64,000 nucleotides of DNA from Pseudomonadales bacterium (GTDB lineage: Bacteria; Pseudomonadota; Gammaproteobacteria; Pseudomonadales; Azotimanducaceae), in assembly GCA_041395945.1 (NCBI GenBank), contig JAWKZN010000001.1:1860001-1924000 (forward strand), written 5' to 3'. A program made the position numbers and the translations under genes. The notes below the pieces were generated by a model, which was not told where the DNA came from, did not search any database, and was given only the letters and a program-made list of their open reading frames with translations. Numbering within the stretch: position 1 is the stretch's first letter; every line of letters begins with the position of its first letter. Below are positions 36,228 through 45,331 of this stretch, piece by piece.

Positions 36228-37456
36228 TGAGCGCCGGTCGCGCCCGGGCAGATGCGCTCCGGATGCTGAGAGTCCTGGCACGATGCGGTGTACTGCTGGC
36301 CGGAACTCTGAGCGCCTCCCTCCCGCTTGCGGAGACAGACGCCATTGCGGCGCTCCAGCCTGCGGAAGACGAATTCCACTTCGTGGTGCTCGGCGACAGT
36401 CAGTTCCACGATCCGACCACATTCAATCGCATGATTGACGACGTGCGTCTGCTGCAACCGGCCTTCGTGATCCAGGTCGGCGATATGGTCGAAGGCTATG
36501 TCGCCGGGCTCGACGAGATGGAATCCCAGTGGGTGCGATTTCGCCGGCAGATTGCTCCCCTGGCACCCACGGTCTTCCTGCCCGTGCCGGGCAATCACGA
36601 CCTCTACGACACCGAACGGCACGCCACCGCCGAATTCGAACAGATCTACAAAAGGATCTGGGGCGACCTCTACTACAATTTCCGGTATCGCAATGCCGAA
36701 TTCTTCGTGCTCAACACGGACGGTGTGCACAGCGAATCCCGCATCGACACAGCGCAGCTGACCTGGCTGACCGAAGGGCTGGCGCGCAGCCGGGCCGAGC
36801 ATCTGTTCGTGTTCATGCATCGTCCCCCGTCGAGTCTAGAACAGGCAGAGGAACTGCATGCACTGCTGCGCCGCTACCCGGTGCGCAATGTCTTCTACGG
36901 ACACCATCATCACTATCACTTCGTGGAGCGGGACGGCATCGGTTACGTGATGACCAACGCCGCTGCAGATGGCGCGTTCTCCCAGGATGAAACCGGCAGC
37001 TTCGATCACTTCCTCATGGTCAGCGTGCGGGATTCGACCACCCGCTTCGCTGTGGTCCGCGCGGACGCCCTGGAAGCACCCGGCATCGTGCACCCGTCCG
37101 ACAACTACGACCTGTTCGAAATTTCCCGTGCGCTGGCGCCGAAAAATGTCGATCTGACCGCCTCGGTGAGCGGATGGAAGATGCTCATCCCACTGGAAAA
37201 CCCATCAGACAGAGAACTGACACTCTATCTTTCCTGCAGGTCCGAAGATGAGCGCTGGCAGTTCTCGCCGCGCCGGATTCCGCCGGTCACTCTGCAACCC
37301 GGGGAACATCGATCGCTGACTCTGGAAGTCGGGTTTGCTCATAACCGCCGGCCTGAATCCCAGCCCTACTGTGAGATCCGCCTGCCGTTCGCAACCTGGA
37401 ACGGAGGCTGGTTCGATCACCGCCAGCGGGTGACCGGCAACTACTCCGAAAGGTAG
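36227..37456 (+). CDS. Secreted calcineurin-like metallophosphoesterase
   Basis: This 409-residue protein has the metallophosphatase motifs in order: V-L-G-D-S-Q-F-H, Q-V-G-D-M-V-E-G, P-G-N-H-D, F-M-H-R-P-P and F-Y-G-H-H-H-H-Y-H. An N-terminal hydrophobic segment (from about residue 13) looks like a signal peptide, so it should act in the periplasm or outside. About 110 C-terminal residues form an extra beta-rich domain. Coupling to the dipeptidase gene by TGATG suggests shared use in scavenging or wall turnover. The 3' end overlaps the convergent deacetylase gene by 16 bases. Confidence 0.82.
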   Translation: MSAGRARADALRMLRVLARCGVLLAGTLSASLPLAETDAIAALQPAEDEFHFVVLGDSQFHDPTTFNRMIDDVRLLQPAFVIQVGDMVEGYVAGLDEMESQWVRFRRQIAPLAPTVFLPVPGNHDLYDTERHATAEFEQIYKRIWGDLYYNFRYRNAEFFVLNTDGVHSESRIDTAQLTWLTEGLARSRAEHLFVFMHRPPSSLEQAEELHALLRRYPVRNVFYGHHHHYHFVERDGIGYVMTNAAADGAFSQDETGSFDHFLMVSVRDSTTRFAVVRADALEAPGIVHPSDNYDLFEISRALAPKNVDLTASVSGWKMLIPLENPSDRELTLYLSCRSEDERWQFSPRRIPPVTLQPGEHRSLTLEVGFAHNRRPESQPYCEIRLPFATWNGGWFDHRQRVTGNYSER

Positions 37457-38604
37457 TCGATCAGGCGGCGCATGAACCGGGTACCTGCTTCCACCTGGCT
37501 TAAGGAAATGAACTCATCCGGCTGGTGCGCCTGATCGATACTCCCCGGACCACACATCACCACCTGCAGCCCCGCCTGCTGAAACTGACCCGCCTCGGCT
37601 CCATAGGAAACAGATTCCCTGGCATTCTGACCTGTCAGGTGCTGCGCCAGTGCCACAGCGGCATCGTTCTCCGCCGCAGCGAATGCGGGGACATCTGCGA
37701 GGATGCGGAATTCGATACCCGTTTTCGCATCGATGGCGTGCATTTCCGGCTCGAGTACCTCGCGTGCAAACGCTTCGATCTCGCGCAGATAGTCCCGGGC
37801 TTCCTCACCCGGGATGCAGCGGATGTCTGTTACGAATTCGCAGTGATGGGCCATGATGTTGTGTGCGGTACCACCCCTGATTACTCCGCAGTGCAGGCTG
37901 GTGTGGTGCGGTTCGAATGCCGACGCCGGTGCCTCTTCGGCGCAGCGCCGCTGCCGTTCATGGATCCAGGCAATCAGGCGGGCGGCGATCATCACAGCCG
38001 ACACACCGCGATGCGGCTGGCTCGAATGCGCCTCCCGACCGGTCACCCGTGTCTCGAAATAAAATATGCTCTTGTGCGCGCCGACCACCTGCATCATGGT
38101 TGGCTCACCCACGATCACGGCCGCCGGCTCGGGCACCGCGCGGGTGAGGGCTTCGATCAGTGCCGGTGCGCCGAGACAGCCGATTTCTTCATCGTATGAC
38201 AGCGCAAAGTGAATCGGCCGCTTGAGCCGGTTCATCTCGGGCACCAGAGCCAGTGCGATGGCATAGAAGGACTTCATGTCACAGGTTCCGCGACCGTACA
38301 GCCGTCCCCCTTTTTCCACGACCTCAAAGGGGTTGCTGCTCCAGTCCTGATCATCGATCGGGACGACGTCCGTGTGCCCCGAAAGTACCACCCCACCGGC
38401 CACCATCGGCCCCACCGTCGCAAACAGATTGGCCTTGCTGCCGTCAGCATTGCTCACCCGGGTTGCGGATACACCCTGCGCGCCGAGATAGCTCTCGACG
38501 AATTCGATGAACTCGAGGTTCGAGTCCCGGGAAACGGTAGGAATGGACACCAGTCGCTCGATCATCTGACGGGGACTGAATGCGCTTTTATCGGAAGGTT
38601 TCAT
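37441..38604 (-). CDS. argE: Acetylornithine deacetylase (ArgE-type M20 peptidase)
   Basis: This 387-residue M20-family metalloenzyme has S-G-H-T-D-V-V-P (first metal histidine/aspartate), G-R-G-T-C-D-M-K-S-F (bridging aspartate), S-Y-D-E-E-I-G (catalytic glutamates) and Y-G-A-E-A-G-Q-F near the C-terminus. These match ArgE, which releases ornithine from N-acetylornithine in arginine synthesis. Other M20 deacylases look alike, so the symbol is likely rather than certain. The next upstream gene on the strand ends 127 bases away, with an inverted repeat between. Confidence 0.85.
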   Translation of the reverse strand: MKPSDKSAFSPRQMIERLVSIPTVSRDSNLEFIEFVESYLGAQGVSATRVSNADGSKANLFATVGPMVAGGVVLSGHTDVVPIDDQDWSSNPFEVVEKGGRLYGRGTCDMKSFYAIALALVPEMNRLKRPIHFALSYDEEIGCLGAPALIEALTRAVPEPAAVIVGEPTMMQVVGAHKSIFYFETRVTGREAHSSQPHRGVSAVMIAARLIAWIHERQRRCAEEAPASAFEPHHTSLHCGVIRGGTAHNIMAHHCEFVTDIRCIPGEEARDYLREIEAFAREVLEPEMHAIDAKTGIEFRILADVPAFAAAENDAAVALAQHLTGQNARESVSYGAEAGQFQQAGLQVVMCGPGSIDQAHQPDEFISLSQVEAGTRFMRRLIDYLSE

Positions 38605-38671
38605 CGCAGCAGGATAGCACTCCGGAATCCGCGGTTGTTTGCAGTGGCGCCGGGTAAAGACCGATCAGATC

Positions 38672-38696
38672 GTCAGCGGGCTCAAGTTCCGCTGAC
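38672..38696. repeat. 8-bp inverted repeat between SLOG-like gene and argE
   Basis: GTCAGCGG (38672-38679) and CCGCTGAC (38689-38696) form a perfect 8-bp stem with a 9-nt loop. It lies upstream of argE and downstream of the gene at 38732, both on the minus strand. No T-tract follows, so it may be an operator or a weak terminator. Confidence 0.4.
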
Positions 38697-38731
38697 TGTT
38701 GCGGGCTCACCGCGCACATTGCAGCACACCG

Positions 38732-40456
38732 CTAACCCAGCCCAGCTGACTCCGACACGGTGGCGGGGCGCTCCCTCTGCCTGAGTATCCACTGGCCGTT
38801 TTCCTCGAGGGCCGCCTCACCCAGCGCCCGCAGAATTTCCTGCTGAGCGGCCAGGCTTGACGCGGCCTGGAGCAGGCGCGCCGCGTTGGAGAATATCCGC
38901 CGGTTATGCTGATACTGTGCAACCAGTTCCCGCTCAGCCTGGCGCAGTGCATAGTTCTGCCGTACCGCGAATACGAAGGGAAACAGACCCATCAGCGCAA
39001 TCAGCAGATCGCCAGTCCCGTCCGACATCCGATCCGCTGCGAAAGCGAGCAGGATGCCGGCTGCCAGCACGACGCCGAAGCTGATCAGGCCGATGGCACC
39101 GGTGAACCGCGAACGGCTCACCAGCTGCTGCGCTTTGGTCGAATAGTAATCGCGCTGGTCCTCTACCCAGCGCCGCGACACCAGTTCTATTGCCTCGCTG
39201 CTGGTCTCATGCTCCACCGAGTCGGCCCGGCGACCGGCAAAGCGCATGACGTTGCGGATCCAGCCCAGTTCCAGATCCTGACGCCTGAGGAAGCTGTCGT
39301 GGCTGAAGCGGCTGGGATTCTCCATGACCACACCGGCCACACTCCAGTAGAACTGCACACGGAGCCCTTCCGCCAGCACCCGGTAATCCTGAAATCTGCG
39401 CCGCCAGGCGAAACGCCGGTCGAGCCAGGAGAGCACCAGAACCAGCGCGAGACTGAAAATATACGGATAGATCAGCAGGTCCTGGCCGAGGTCGGCATAC
39501 AGCACAAAACAGCAGCCGGCAAGCAGGGCGAACACCGAAGTACTGCGCAGGGCCATGTAGAAGTGCTGCTGATAGCGACGCGCAAGGGCGTCTGCTCTGT
39601 GATACAGATCATCGATGTCACGTGCGCCGGGTGGACACTGTGTAAGGGCGTCCGCCGGCAGCAGTTCATAGAACACCCGCTCATCCGCAGGTCGGCGAAG
39701 ATCCGCGGAAAACTCTGCCATCCGCTGGAAGACCAGCCGGTAACGGGGCGGCATGTACAGCGTCCGGGGTTTGAGTTCATCCCGGGTCAGCCAGAAGACG
39801 TCTCCCGGTGCCAGCCCCGTATCCGGCGGGCCACCCTCCCGCCTCGAGCAGACCACGTGATAGACGAGATCGCTTTCGTCTTCGGTGAAATCGATGGGAG
39901 AGCGATGCTGACCTTCGGCGATCAGTTCGATGACGTCGTGCTGGTGAAATTTCACCACATGACCGGTGCCACCCGGTGATGTGGACGGTTTCCCGTCCCA
40001 GATGGCGAGCAGAATGTGGCTGTGCGCCGCAAGGTAGGCACCGAGCTGGGCATACTGGAGGTCCCGGACCCGACCGGAACCCGCTACGGCCACTCTGTCA
40101 GTCCCCTCCAGCAGCGGTAACTCCACCCGCTCGCCGAGCGTGAGCATTTCCTTGAATTCGACGAGCGAATCGCCGGTGAAATCGCGCTCGTAGAGTGCAA
40201 GTGGCATGGGCAGCAGTATGGAAATCGGGATACCCAGCTCGTGTGCAACCACCGCCGCGATACGATCCGCGCCTTCGGCCAGAGGGGTCATCACCAGCAG
40301 AGGAAGCTCAGGATAATCACGCCGCAGTTCCAGGAAGAACTCCCGGATCCGGGACTTGATGAGCGCCTGTTCCTCCACCGGCAGATCACGGTGTCCGGTT
40401 ACACCCACCACCAGCGGTACCAGTCCCCCGCTCTGACCCCGCGCTGCATCATTCAT
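38732..40456 (-). CDS. SLOG-like N-terminal domain fused to four-helix membrane domain
   Basis: This 574-residue protein is of unknown function. Residues 10-90 look like a Rossmannoid SLOG/LOG-type nucleotide-binding domain: V-V-G-V-T-G-H-R-D-L, then L-V-M-T-P-L-A-E-G-A-D-R and I-L-L-P-M-P. The part up to about 300 is soluble. Two hairpins of hydrophobic helices follow, at about 304-345 and 452-495, with a charged cytoplasmic segment between and a helical tail after. A SLOG sensor joined to a four-helix membrane unit recalls the SLOG/SLATT proteins proposed to be nucleotide-signal-triggered effectors. The match is by eye. The start codon overlaps the divergent frame at 40455. Confidence 0.6.
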   Translation of the reverse strand: MNDAARGQSGGLVPLVVGVTGHRDLPVEEQALIKSRIREFFLELRRDYPELPLLVMTPLAEGADRIAAVVAHELGIPISILLPMPLALYERDFTGDSLVEFKEMLTLGERVELPLLEGTDRVAVAGSGRVRDLQYAQLGAYLAAHSHILLAIWDGKPSTSPGGTGHVVKFHQHDVIELIAEGQHRSPIDFTEDESDLVYHVVCSRREGGPPDTGLAPGDVFWLTRDELKPRTLYMPPRYRLVFQRMAEFSADLRRPADERVFYELLPADALTQCPPGARDIDDLYHRADALARRYQQHFYMALRSTSVFALLAGCCFVLYADLGQDLLIYPYIFSLALVLVLSWLDRRFAWRRRFQDYRVLAEGLRVQFYWSVAGVVMENPSRFSHDSFLRRQDLELGWIRNVMRFAGRRADSVEHETSSEAIELVSRRWVEDQRDYYSTKAQQLVSRSRFTGAIGLISFGVVLAAGILLAFAADRMSDGTGDLLIALMGLFPFVFAVRQNYALRQAERELVAQYQHNRRIFSNAARLLQAASSLAAQQEILRALGEAALEENGQWILRQRERPATVSESAGLG

Positions 40457-40484
40457 GAAGCGAGGCTACCGCATCGCGTACACT

Positions 40485-41165
40485 ATGGCGATGGACAACC
40501 GAACCCGCTCAGACGTCATCGATCAGCTGATTGGCTCCTACCTGAAAGTGCCGGTATCCGTACGCTGGAGCCGGGTCAGCGGGGTGCCCTTTCCCGACAC
40601 CTTTTACGATGCTCACCTGGAGTTCCAGGGTGTCGCCACCGCCTGGCTGAATCTCGAACAGGTGGCCTGGGAGGCGAGCGAAGCCAGATTCATCCCCGGT
40701 TTCCCCGCCCGCTTCTCACTGACCAATCCCGCTGTGGTGATCGGCGTCGGCCAGGCCGAGCTCGATCGCTGGATGTCGCGCTTTCAGATGCCCTATCGGA
40801 TCGAGCTCGGCGAGGACGGCCTGATCGTGCACACCCGGATCGCCGGATTTCCTGTGGCGGAGTTCGAGACAAAACTCGAGGTGGTGCGGGGCTGGTTCAT
40901 CCTGCAACCGAAGCGGGCGTCGATTCTCGGTGTTCCGGCTTACGTGGCTTCCCTGTTTCGCACCTATCTTCCTCTGCCACCCCTTTCCAGTGAAACAAAA
41001 CTCACCGGTATCGAGCACGGTGCCGGGGTCATCCGGCTGCGCTTCACCCTCGGGGATTTCGAAGAAGAAGTCAGCCCGGGGATTCTGAACCGGCTGCGCA
41101 AGCGCTTCTTCCCGCTCGCCGACCAGCTGTCCGAGTCCTGGACGGCGAATCCCCCGGCAGGCTGA
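40485..41165 (+). CDS. Conserved-looking protein of unknown function
   Basis: The 226-residue product lacks a signal peptide and long hydrophobic segments. It begins with a short helix (D-V-I-D-Q-L-I-G-S-Y) and is otherwise beta-rich, with repeated strand pairs such as I-V-H-T-R-I-A-G-F-P-V. This could be a lipid-binding beta fold of the DUF2993/LmeA kind, but I cannot support that firmly. Start is uncertain: ATG codons at 40455, 40485 and 40491 are in frame and none has a ribosome binding site. Its stop abuts the stop of the wax ester synthase gene. Confidence 0.55.
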   Translation: MAMDNRTRSDVIDQLIGSYLKVPVSVRWSRVSGVPFPDTFYDAHLEFQGVATAWLNLEQVAWEASEARFIPGFPARFSLTNPAVVIGVGQAELDRWMSRFQMPYRIELGEDGLIVHTRIAGFPVAEFETKLEVVRGWFILQPKRASILGVPAYVASLFRTYLPLPPLSSETKLTGIEHGAGVIRLRFTLGDFEEEVSPGILNRLRKRFFPLADQLSESWTANPPAG

Positions 41166-42611
41166 TCAGGCCACGGACTCTCCCGGCTCCGGGACATCGA
41201 TCAGAGTGGCTGCCTTCAGTTCGGCAAAACTAGCCTCCATGCACTCCCCGAAGAATTCCGGATCCGGCACCATTTCCCGGCAGGAGGTCATGGAAATCAT
41301 GATCCGGCCGCAATAGCTGAAAACGGGGAAGATCAGTCCCATGCCATCGAAGATCGGCCCCATGCCGAACTGGGTCACCAGCTTCGCGCCGGCACAGTAC
41401 AGGGGGACCTGGGGACCGGGCACATTGGTCACCACACAGTTGAAGGGTACGTTCATCTGCTGGGAGAGACCGTATTCCGTATATACCCGGGTTGCCAGCG
41501 CAGCAGTGGTGGACGGAATGAACTGTGTGTAGTCGGTCATCAGCTTGGCACCGACCGCATGTGTCATGGATTTGGACGCCATTGAAGCGGCGTGCACCGC
41601 CTGCAGTCGCTCCACCGGATCGGCAATGTCCGTGCCCAGGGCCACAGTCATCCCTGCCACCTGATTGCCCAGGGCGCCTTTCTCACCCTCGCTGCGGACC
41701 GAAATCGGCGCCATGGCCGTCATCGGCTCATTGGGCAGTTCCTGCTTGGCTTCCAGATAGCGGCGCAGGGTGCCACCAGCCACCGCCAGCACAACATCAT
41801 TTACCGTGGCACCCGGCACCGCCTTTTTCATGGCGCGCACCTGGCCCAGGTCAAAACTGCGGCCTTCGAGCACCCGGTGCGCGGACACCTGTCTGTTGAA
41901 ACGTGTTCTCGGCGGCTGGACGGCTGGTGCTTCAAAACGCCGCTGCATGAACCCGAGTCCCAGACGACCCATCGCCGGGATGGTCCTGGCCATCACTTCC
42001 GCGAAACGCCAGGGCTGAGTGAAGGTGTTGAGCTGTGCGCGCAACAGCAGCTCTGCGGGGTTCGGGTCACGTTCGCCCGTCCAGGGTCGTGTCGAAGGAA
42101 TGTCTGCGGGTTCCGGCTGCAGATCATGGATGGCTTCGGTCATGTCGACTCCGGACACCCCATCAATACAGGCGTGGTGCACCTTGGAGACGATGGCGTA
42201 GCTGCCCTTCGGCAGACCGGGAATGCCATCGAGTCCTTCCACTACGGTGAACTCCCAGAGTGGCCGGGTGAGATCCAGCGGACGCGAGTGGAGACGTGCG
42301 GCCTGTATGCAGAGCTGCCGCCAGTCACCGGGTTCGGGCAGGCGGATGTGGCGCACGTGATACTCGAGATCGAAATCCCTGTCTTCGATCCAGTAGGGGT
42401 GATCCAGATTGAAGGGCACATGCACAACCTTCTGCCGGAAGCTGCGTGCCAGATGCAGACGGGACTCGATCGCACGCAGAATGTCTTTGAATCCCTGTTT
42501 ACCACCCGGAACCGTGGACTGGTCGTAAATCGTAATGGCACCGATGTGCATGGGCGTCTTCGGCGTTTCAAAGTAAAGGAAAGATGCATCCTGACCACTG
42601 AGCTGCTGCAT
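41166..42611 (-). CDS. Wax ester synthase / diacylglycerol acyltransferase (WS/DGAT)
   Basis: This 481-residue protein has the WS/DGAT active-site motif H-H-A-C-I-D-G (His145-Gly151), the N-terminal Q-D-A-S-F-L-Y-F-E-T, P-L-W-E-F-T-V-V-E-G and the C-terminal N-V-P-G-P-Q-V-P-L-Y. It esterifies fatty alcohols or diacylglycerol with acyl-CoA to make storage wax or triacylglycerol. GGGAGG lies nine bases before the ATG at 42611; the upstream in-frame codon at 42683 is rejected. The gene points to neutral-lipid storage in this organism and fits the many acyl-CoA genes in the window. Confidence 0.92.
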   Translation of the reverse strand: MQQLSGQDASFLYFETPKTPMHIGAITIYDQSTVPGGKQGFKDILRAIESRLHLARSFRQKVVHVPFNLDHPYWIEDRDFDLEYHVRHIRLPEPGDWRQLCIQAARLHSRPLDLTRPLWEFTVVEGLDGIPGLPKGSYAIVSKVHHACIDGVSGVDMTEAIHDLQPEPADIPSTRPWTGERDPNPAELLLRAQLNTFTQPWRFAEVMARTIPAMGRLGLGFMQRRFEAPAVQPPRTRFNRQVSAHRVLEGRSFDLGQVRAMKKAVPGATVNDVVLAVAGGTLRRYLEAKQELPNEPMTAMAPISVRSEGEKGALGNQVAGMTVALGTDIADPVERLQAVHAASMASKSMTHAVGAKLMTDYTQFIPSTTAALATRVYTEYGLSQQMNVPFNCVVTNVPGPQVPLYCAGAKLVTQFGMGPIFDGMGLIFPVFSYCGRIMISMTSCREMVPDPEFFGECMEASFAELKAATLIDVPEPGESVA

Positions 42612-42810
42612 GACTGGGTACCTCCCTTGAATATCTCCCGGACCCGGACGGCCGATTATCCGTGGCCGGTCCGAACCGGACAACCGCTTTCACCGTTTCC
42701 CCGCAATTCAATGACTTCCAGCCGGCTGCTGCGGCAAGTTGAGATTGCACAGCAGGAAAAAGTGATAGCATGCCCGGCACTGGGTCTTGCGCGAAAGCCA
42801 GGGCATGGAA

Positions 42811-42834
42811 GCTGGGGAGCAAGCTGGGGAGCGA
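42811..42834 (+). repeat. Tandem 12-bp repeat carrying the ribosome binding site
   Basis: GCTGGGGAGCAA (42811-42822) is followed directly by GCTGGGGAGCGA (42823-42834), differing at one base. Both copies contain a GGGGAG Shine-Dalgarno-like core. The second lies about eleven bases before the GTG start at 42843. Confidence 0.5.
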
Positions 42835-42842
42835 AAGCAACT

Positions 42843-43349
42843 GTGGGAATACTCAAGATTACTGGCGCCATCCTGGCAGTCCTGCTGCTGTGTGTGGTGG
42901 GCATTCTGGTCAGCGCGCGATACGCGGACGGGCCGTGGGAAATGATCGCCGGCGGTCCTTTCACCAGCGGCAAACCGTACCGGGGCCCTGAGCCCGACTG
43001 GGCATTCGTGCGGGACATCGTCACCGTGGAGTTCCAGCTCATGGACCCGCCACGCTCACGCACCACCTGGATTCTCGAACACGAGGGAAGGATCTATATC
43101 CCCTGCGGCTATATGGACACCGCCTGGGGTCGATTCTGGAAACAGTGGCCGATAGAGGCGGAGAAGGATGGCCAGGCGATTTTGCGCGTCAACGGCACCC
43201 TCTACGACCGCCGTCTGGTTCGGGTGACGTCGGGGCCGGAGATCGCCCCGCTCACCGCTCAGATCGTTGAGAAATACAAGGTTCCCGCGACACCGGCCGC
43301 GGTCGAGGCCAATTCCCTGTGGCTGTTCGAACTGGCACCGGCTGGCTGA
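42843..43349 (+). CDS. Membrane-anchored protein of unknown function next to WS/DGAT
   Basis: The 168-residue product begins at GTG (42843) and has one N-terminal transmembrane helix (I-L-A-V-L-L-L-C-V-V-G-I-L-V, about residues 10-23). An extracytoplasmic domain of about 140 residues follows. Conserved-looking blocks are A-G-G-P-F-T-S-G, then W-I-L-E-H-E-G-R-I-Y-I-P-C-G-Y and L-Y-D-R-R-L-V-R-V-T. The small beta domain has some likeness to the flavin split-barrel group, but the family is not recognised. The frame is open far upstream; the start was set by the membrane helix and the repeated GGGGAG sites. Confidence 0.6.
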   Translation: MGILKITGAILAVLLLCVVGILVSARYADGPWEMIAGGPFTSGKPYRGPEPDWAFVRDIVTVEFQLMDPPRSRTTWILEHEGRIYIPCGYMDTAWGRFWKQWPIEAEKDGQAILRVNGTLYDRRLVRVTSGPEIAPLTAQIVEKYKVPATPAAVEANSLWLFELAPAG

Positions 43350-43429
43350 GTTGAGACGTGCGGCGGCGCTGGCAGGACGAGCCGGAGACCGCACCACCCT
43401 TCGTGATCATCCGGATGGAAGCCCGGTGA

Positions 43430-45331
43430 TCAGCGACTGCTTTCCCGTATCGAGACATCCTGAAACTGCAACTGATTGAGGGTGTAGTACACGCCGCGCA
43501 GGGCCATCAGTTCGTCGTGCGTGCCCAGTTCCTTCACTCTGCCGTGCTTGAGTACCAGAATCCTGTCTGCCTCACGAATGGTCTGCAGACGGTGGGCAAT
43601 CAGGATGGATGTGCGATCTTTCATGATCGCCTGCAACGCCCGCTGAATGATCTGCTCTGTTTCAGTGTCGATGCTGGCAGTCGCTTCGTCCAGGATCAGG
43701 ATCTCCGGATCGGCGGCCAGCACCCGTGCAAAGGCGAGCAACTGGCGCTGACCTTGTGAGAGGTTCTGTCCGCGCTCCACGAGCTGCGTGTCGTAGCCTT
43801 CCGGAAGTGCTTCGATGAAGATGTTTGCATTCACCACCTCTGCCGCCGCGATCGCCTGGGCCCGGCTGATATCCGGATTACCCACCGCAATGTTGTCGAG
43901 TATCGAACCCGAAAAAATGTGGAAATCCTGCATCACCACACCCACCCGCCGTCGCAGGTCCGAGGCTGCGATCCGGTTGAGATCCAGATCGTCGATGAAG
44001 ATGGAATCATCCGGGAAGTTGTAAAACCGTCCCAGCAGACGTATCAGCGTGCTCTTACCCGATCCCGTGGGGCCCACCACGGCAAGCTTCTCACCGGGAT
44101 TCACCACGAAAGACACATTGTGCAGAACCCGTTTGTCAGGCTCGTAACCGAAGGTCAGATCACGGAATTCCAGCTTGCCCTGCAGCCGGGCAGGCAGCTG
44201 CAGAGGCCGGGTGGGCTCACGCACCTGCTCATGCCAGTCCAGGGCCTGGAAAATGCGCTCCGCGCTCGCCATAGCACGAAACAGGATGTTGTACTGCTGG
44301 CCGAGCACCCGGATCGGCCGGATGAACATGTCCACGAACTGAGTGAAGAGAATCACACTGCCGAGCGAGATCGCATCCTGCAGTGCAGAACCGCCCCCGA
44401 ACCAGAGAATGACCACCAGCGCCATGTTCACCATGTTGTCCATGAAAGCGCCATAGCTGGACTCCAGCTTGATGGCACTGACTTCCTGCTGGCGGTTGTC
44501 TTCGTTGATCTCCCGATATGCCTGCAGATTGCGTGCTTCCCGATTGGACAGCTGCACCACCTGCATGCCCGAGAGATTTTCCTGCAGATTCTGATTGAGC
44601 GCTGAGACCGTGTTGCGGATCAGGCGGTAGATACGCCGGGTGGCCTGCCGGAAAAAATAGGTAATCACCGAAAACAGCGGAATCGCGATAAGCAGGTACA
44701 GGGTGAGCTGTACGTCGATGGCAAACATGATCACCAGGGCCAGCAGGAAAGGCACGAATTCTCCGATCAGCATGCCCATACCCATCAGCAGTTCAAACAG
44801 CGCCTGCACGTCGTTGGTGATGCGTGTCATCACCCGACCTACCGCCACCTTGTCGTAGAAACTCGACGGCCGCCGTTCCATATGCGCGAAGAGATCCAGC
44901 CGCATGTCGCGCAGTGCGGTCAGTACGGTGCGGGCGAAGGTCACCCGGTGCAGGTGATAAAAGAAGTGGCAGGCGATGGAAAACGCCGCGTAGAGGACAC
45001 AGGCACTCACCAGCGGCTGCCAGCCGGTCAATCCGGACACCCAGCTGGTGAGGGTGATCATGCCGAAGTCGGGCAGCAGGACATCCGGCTCTCCCAGGAT
45101 CACACCATCGATGATCACCCGGGTGACCACCACCGGCAGCAGAATCGCCAGAGTGGAGGCAACGAGCACCAGCACCACGCTGAGAATCGCCAGCCTGCGG
45201 TGAGGTGCCACCCAGCCGAGAATCCGCCGCAGATACTGCATGTTCATCGACTGCCCTTCGATGTCTGCATCGAAGATGGAGTGATCGAGTACCTTTCGAG
45301 TCCCGCTGCGGGCGTGGCCCGTGCTGCTCAT
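43430..45331 (-). CDS. ABC exporter half-transporter, catalytic Walker B partner
   Basis: This 633-residue protein has an N-terminal six-helix ABC exporter domain (about 35-340) and a C-terminal ATPase with Walker A V-G-P-T-G-S-G-K-S-T, an unusual signature L-S-Q-G-Q, Walker B L-I-L-D-E with the catalytic Glu549, and the switch I-A-H-R. It overlaps the preceding half-transporter gene by four bases. The non-canonical signature here, paired with the missing glutamate in the partner, is the pattern of heterodimeric exporters such as TM287/288 or BmrCD. Drug or lipid export is likely. Confidence 0.9.
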   Translation of the reverse strand: MSSTGHARSGTRKVLDHSIFDADIEGQSMNMQYLRRILGWVAPHRRLAILSVVLVLVASTLAILLPVVVTRVIIDGVILGEPDVLLPDFGMITLTSWVSGLTGWQPLVSACVLYAAFSIACHFFYHLHRVTFARTVLTALRDMRLDLFAHMERRPSSFYDKVAVGRVMTRITNDVQALFELLMGMGMLIGEFVPFLLALVIMFAIDVQLTLYLLIAIPLFSVITYFFRQATRRIYRLIRNTVSALNQNLQENLSGMQVVQLSNREARNLQAYREINEDNRQQEVSAIKLESSYGAFMDNMVNMALVVILWFGGGSALQDAISLGSVILFTQFVDMFIRPIRVLGQQYNILFRAMASAERIFQALDWHEQVREPTRPLQLPARLQGKLEFRDLTFGYEPDKRVLHNVSFVVNPGEKLAVVGPTGSGKSTLIRLLGRFYNFPDDSIFIDDLDLNRIAASDLRRRVGVVMQDFHIFSGSILDNIAVGNPDISRAQAIAAAEVVNANIFIEALPEGYDTQLVERGQNLSQGQRQLLAFARVLAADPEILILDEATASIDTETEQIIQRALQAIMKDRTSILIAHRLQTIREADRILVLKHGRVKELGTHDELMALRGVYYTLNQLQFQDVSIRESSR

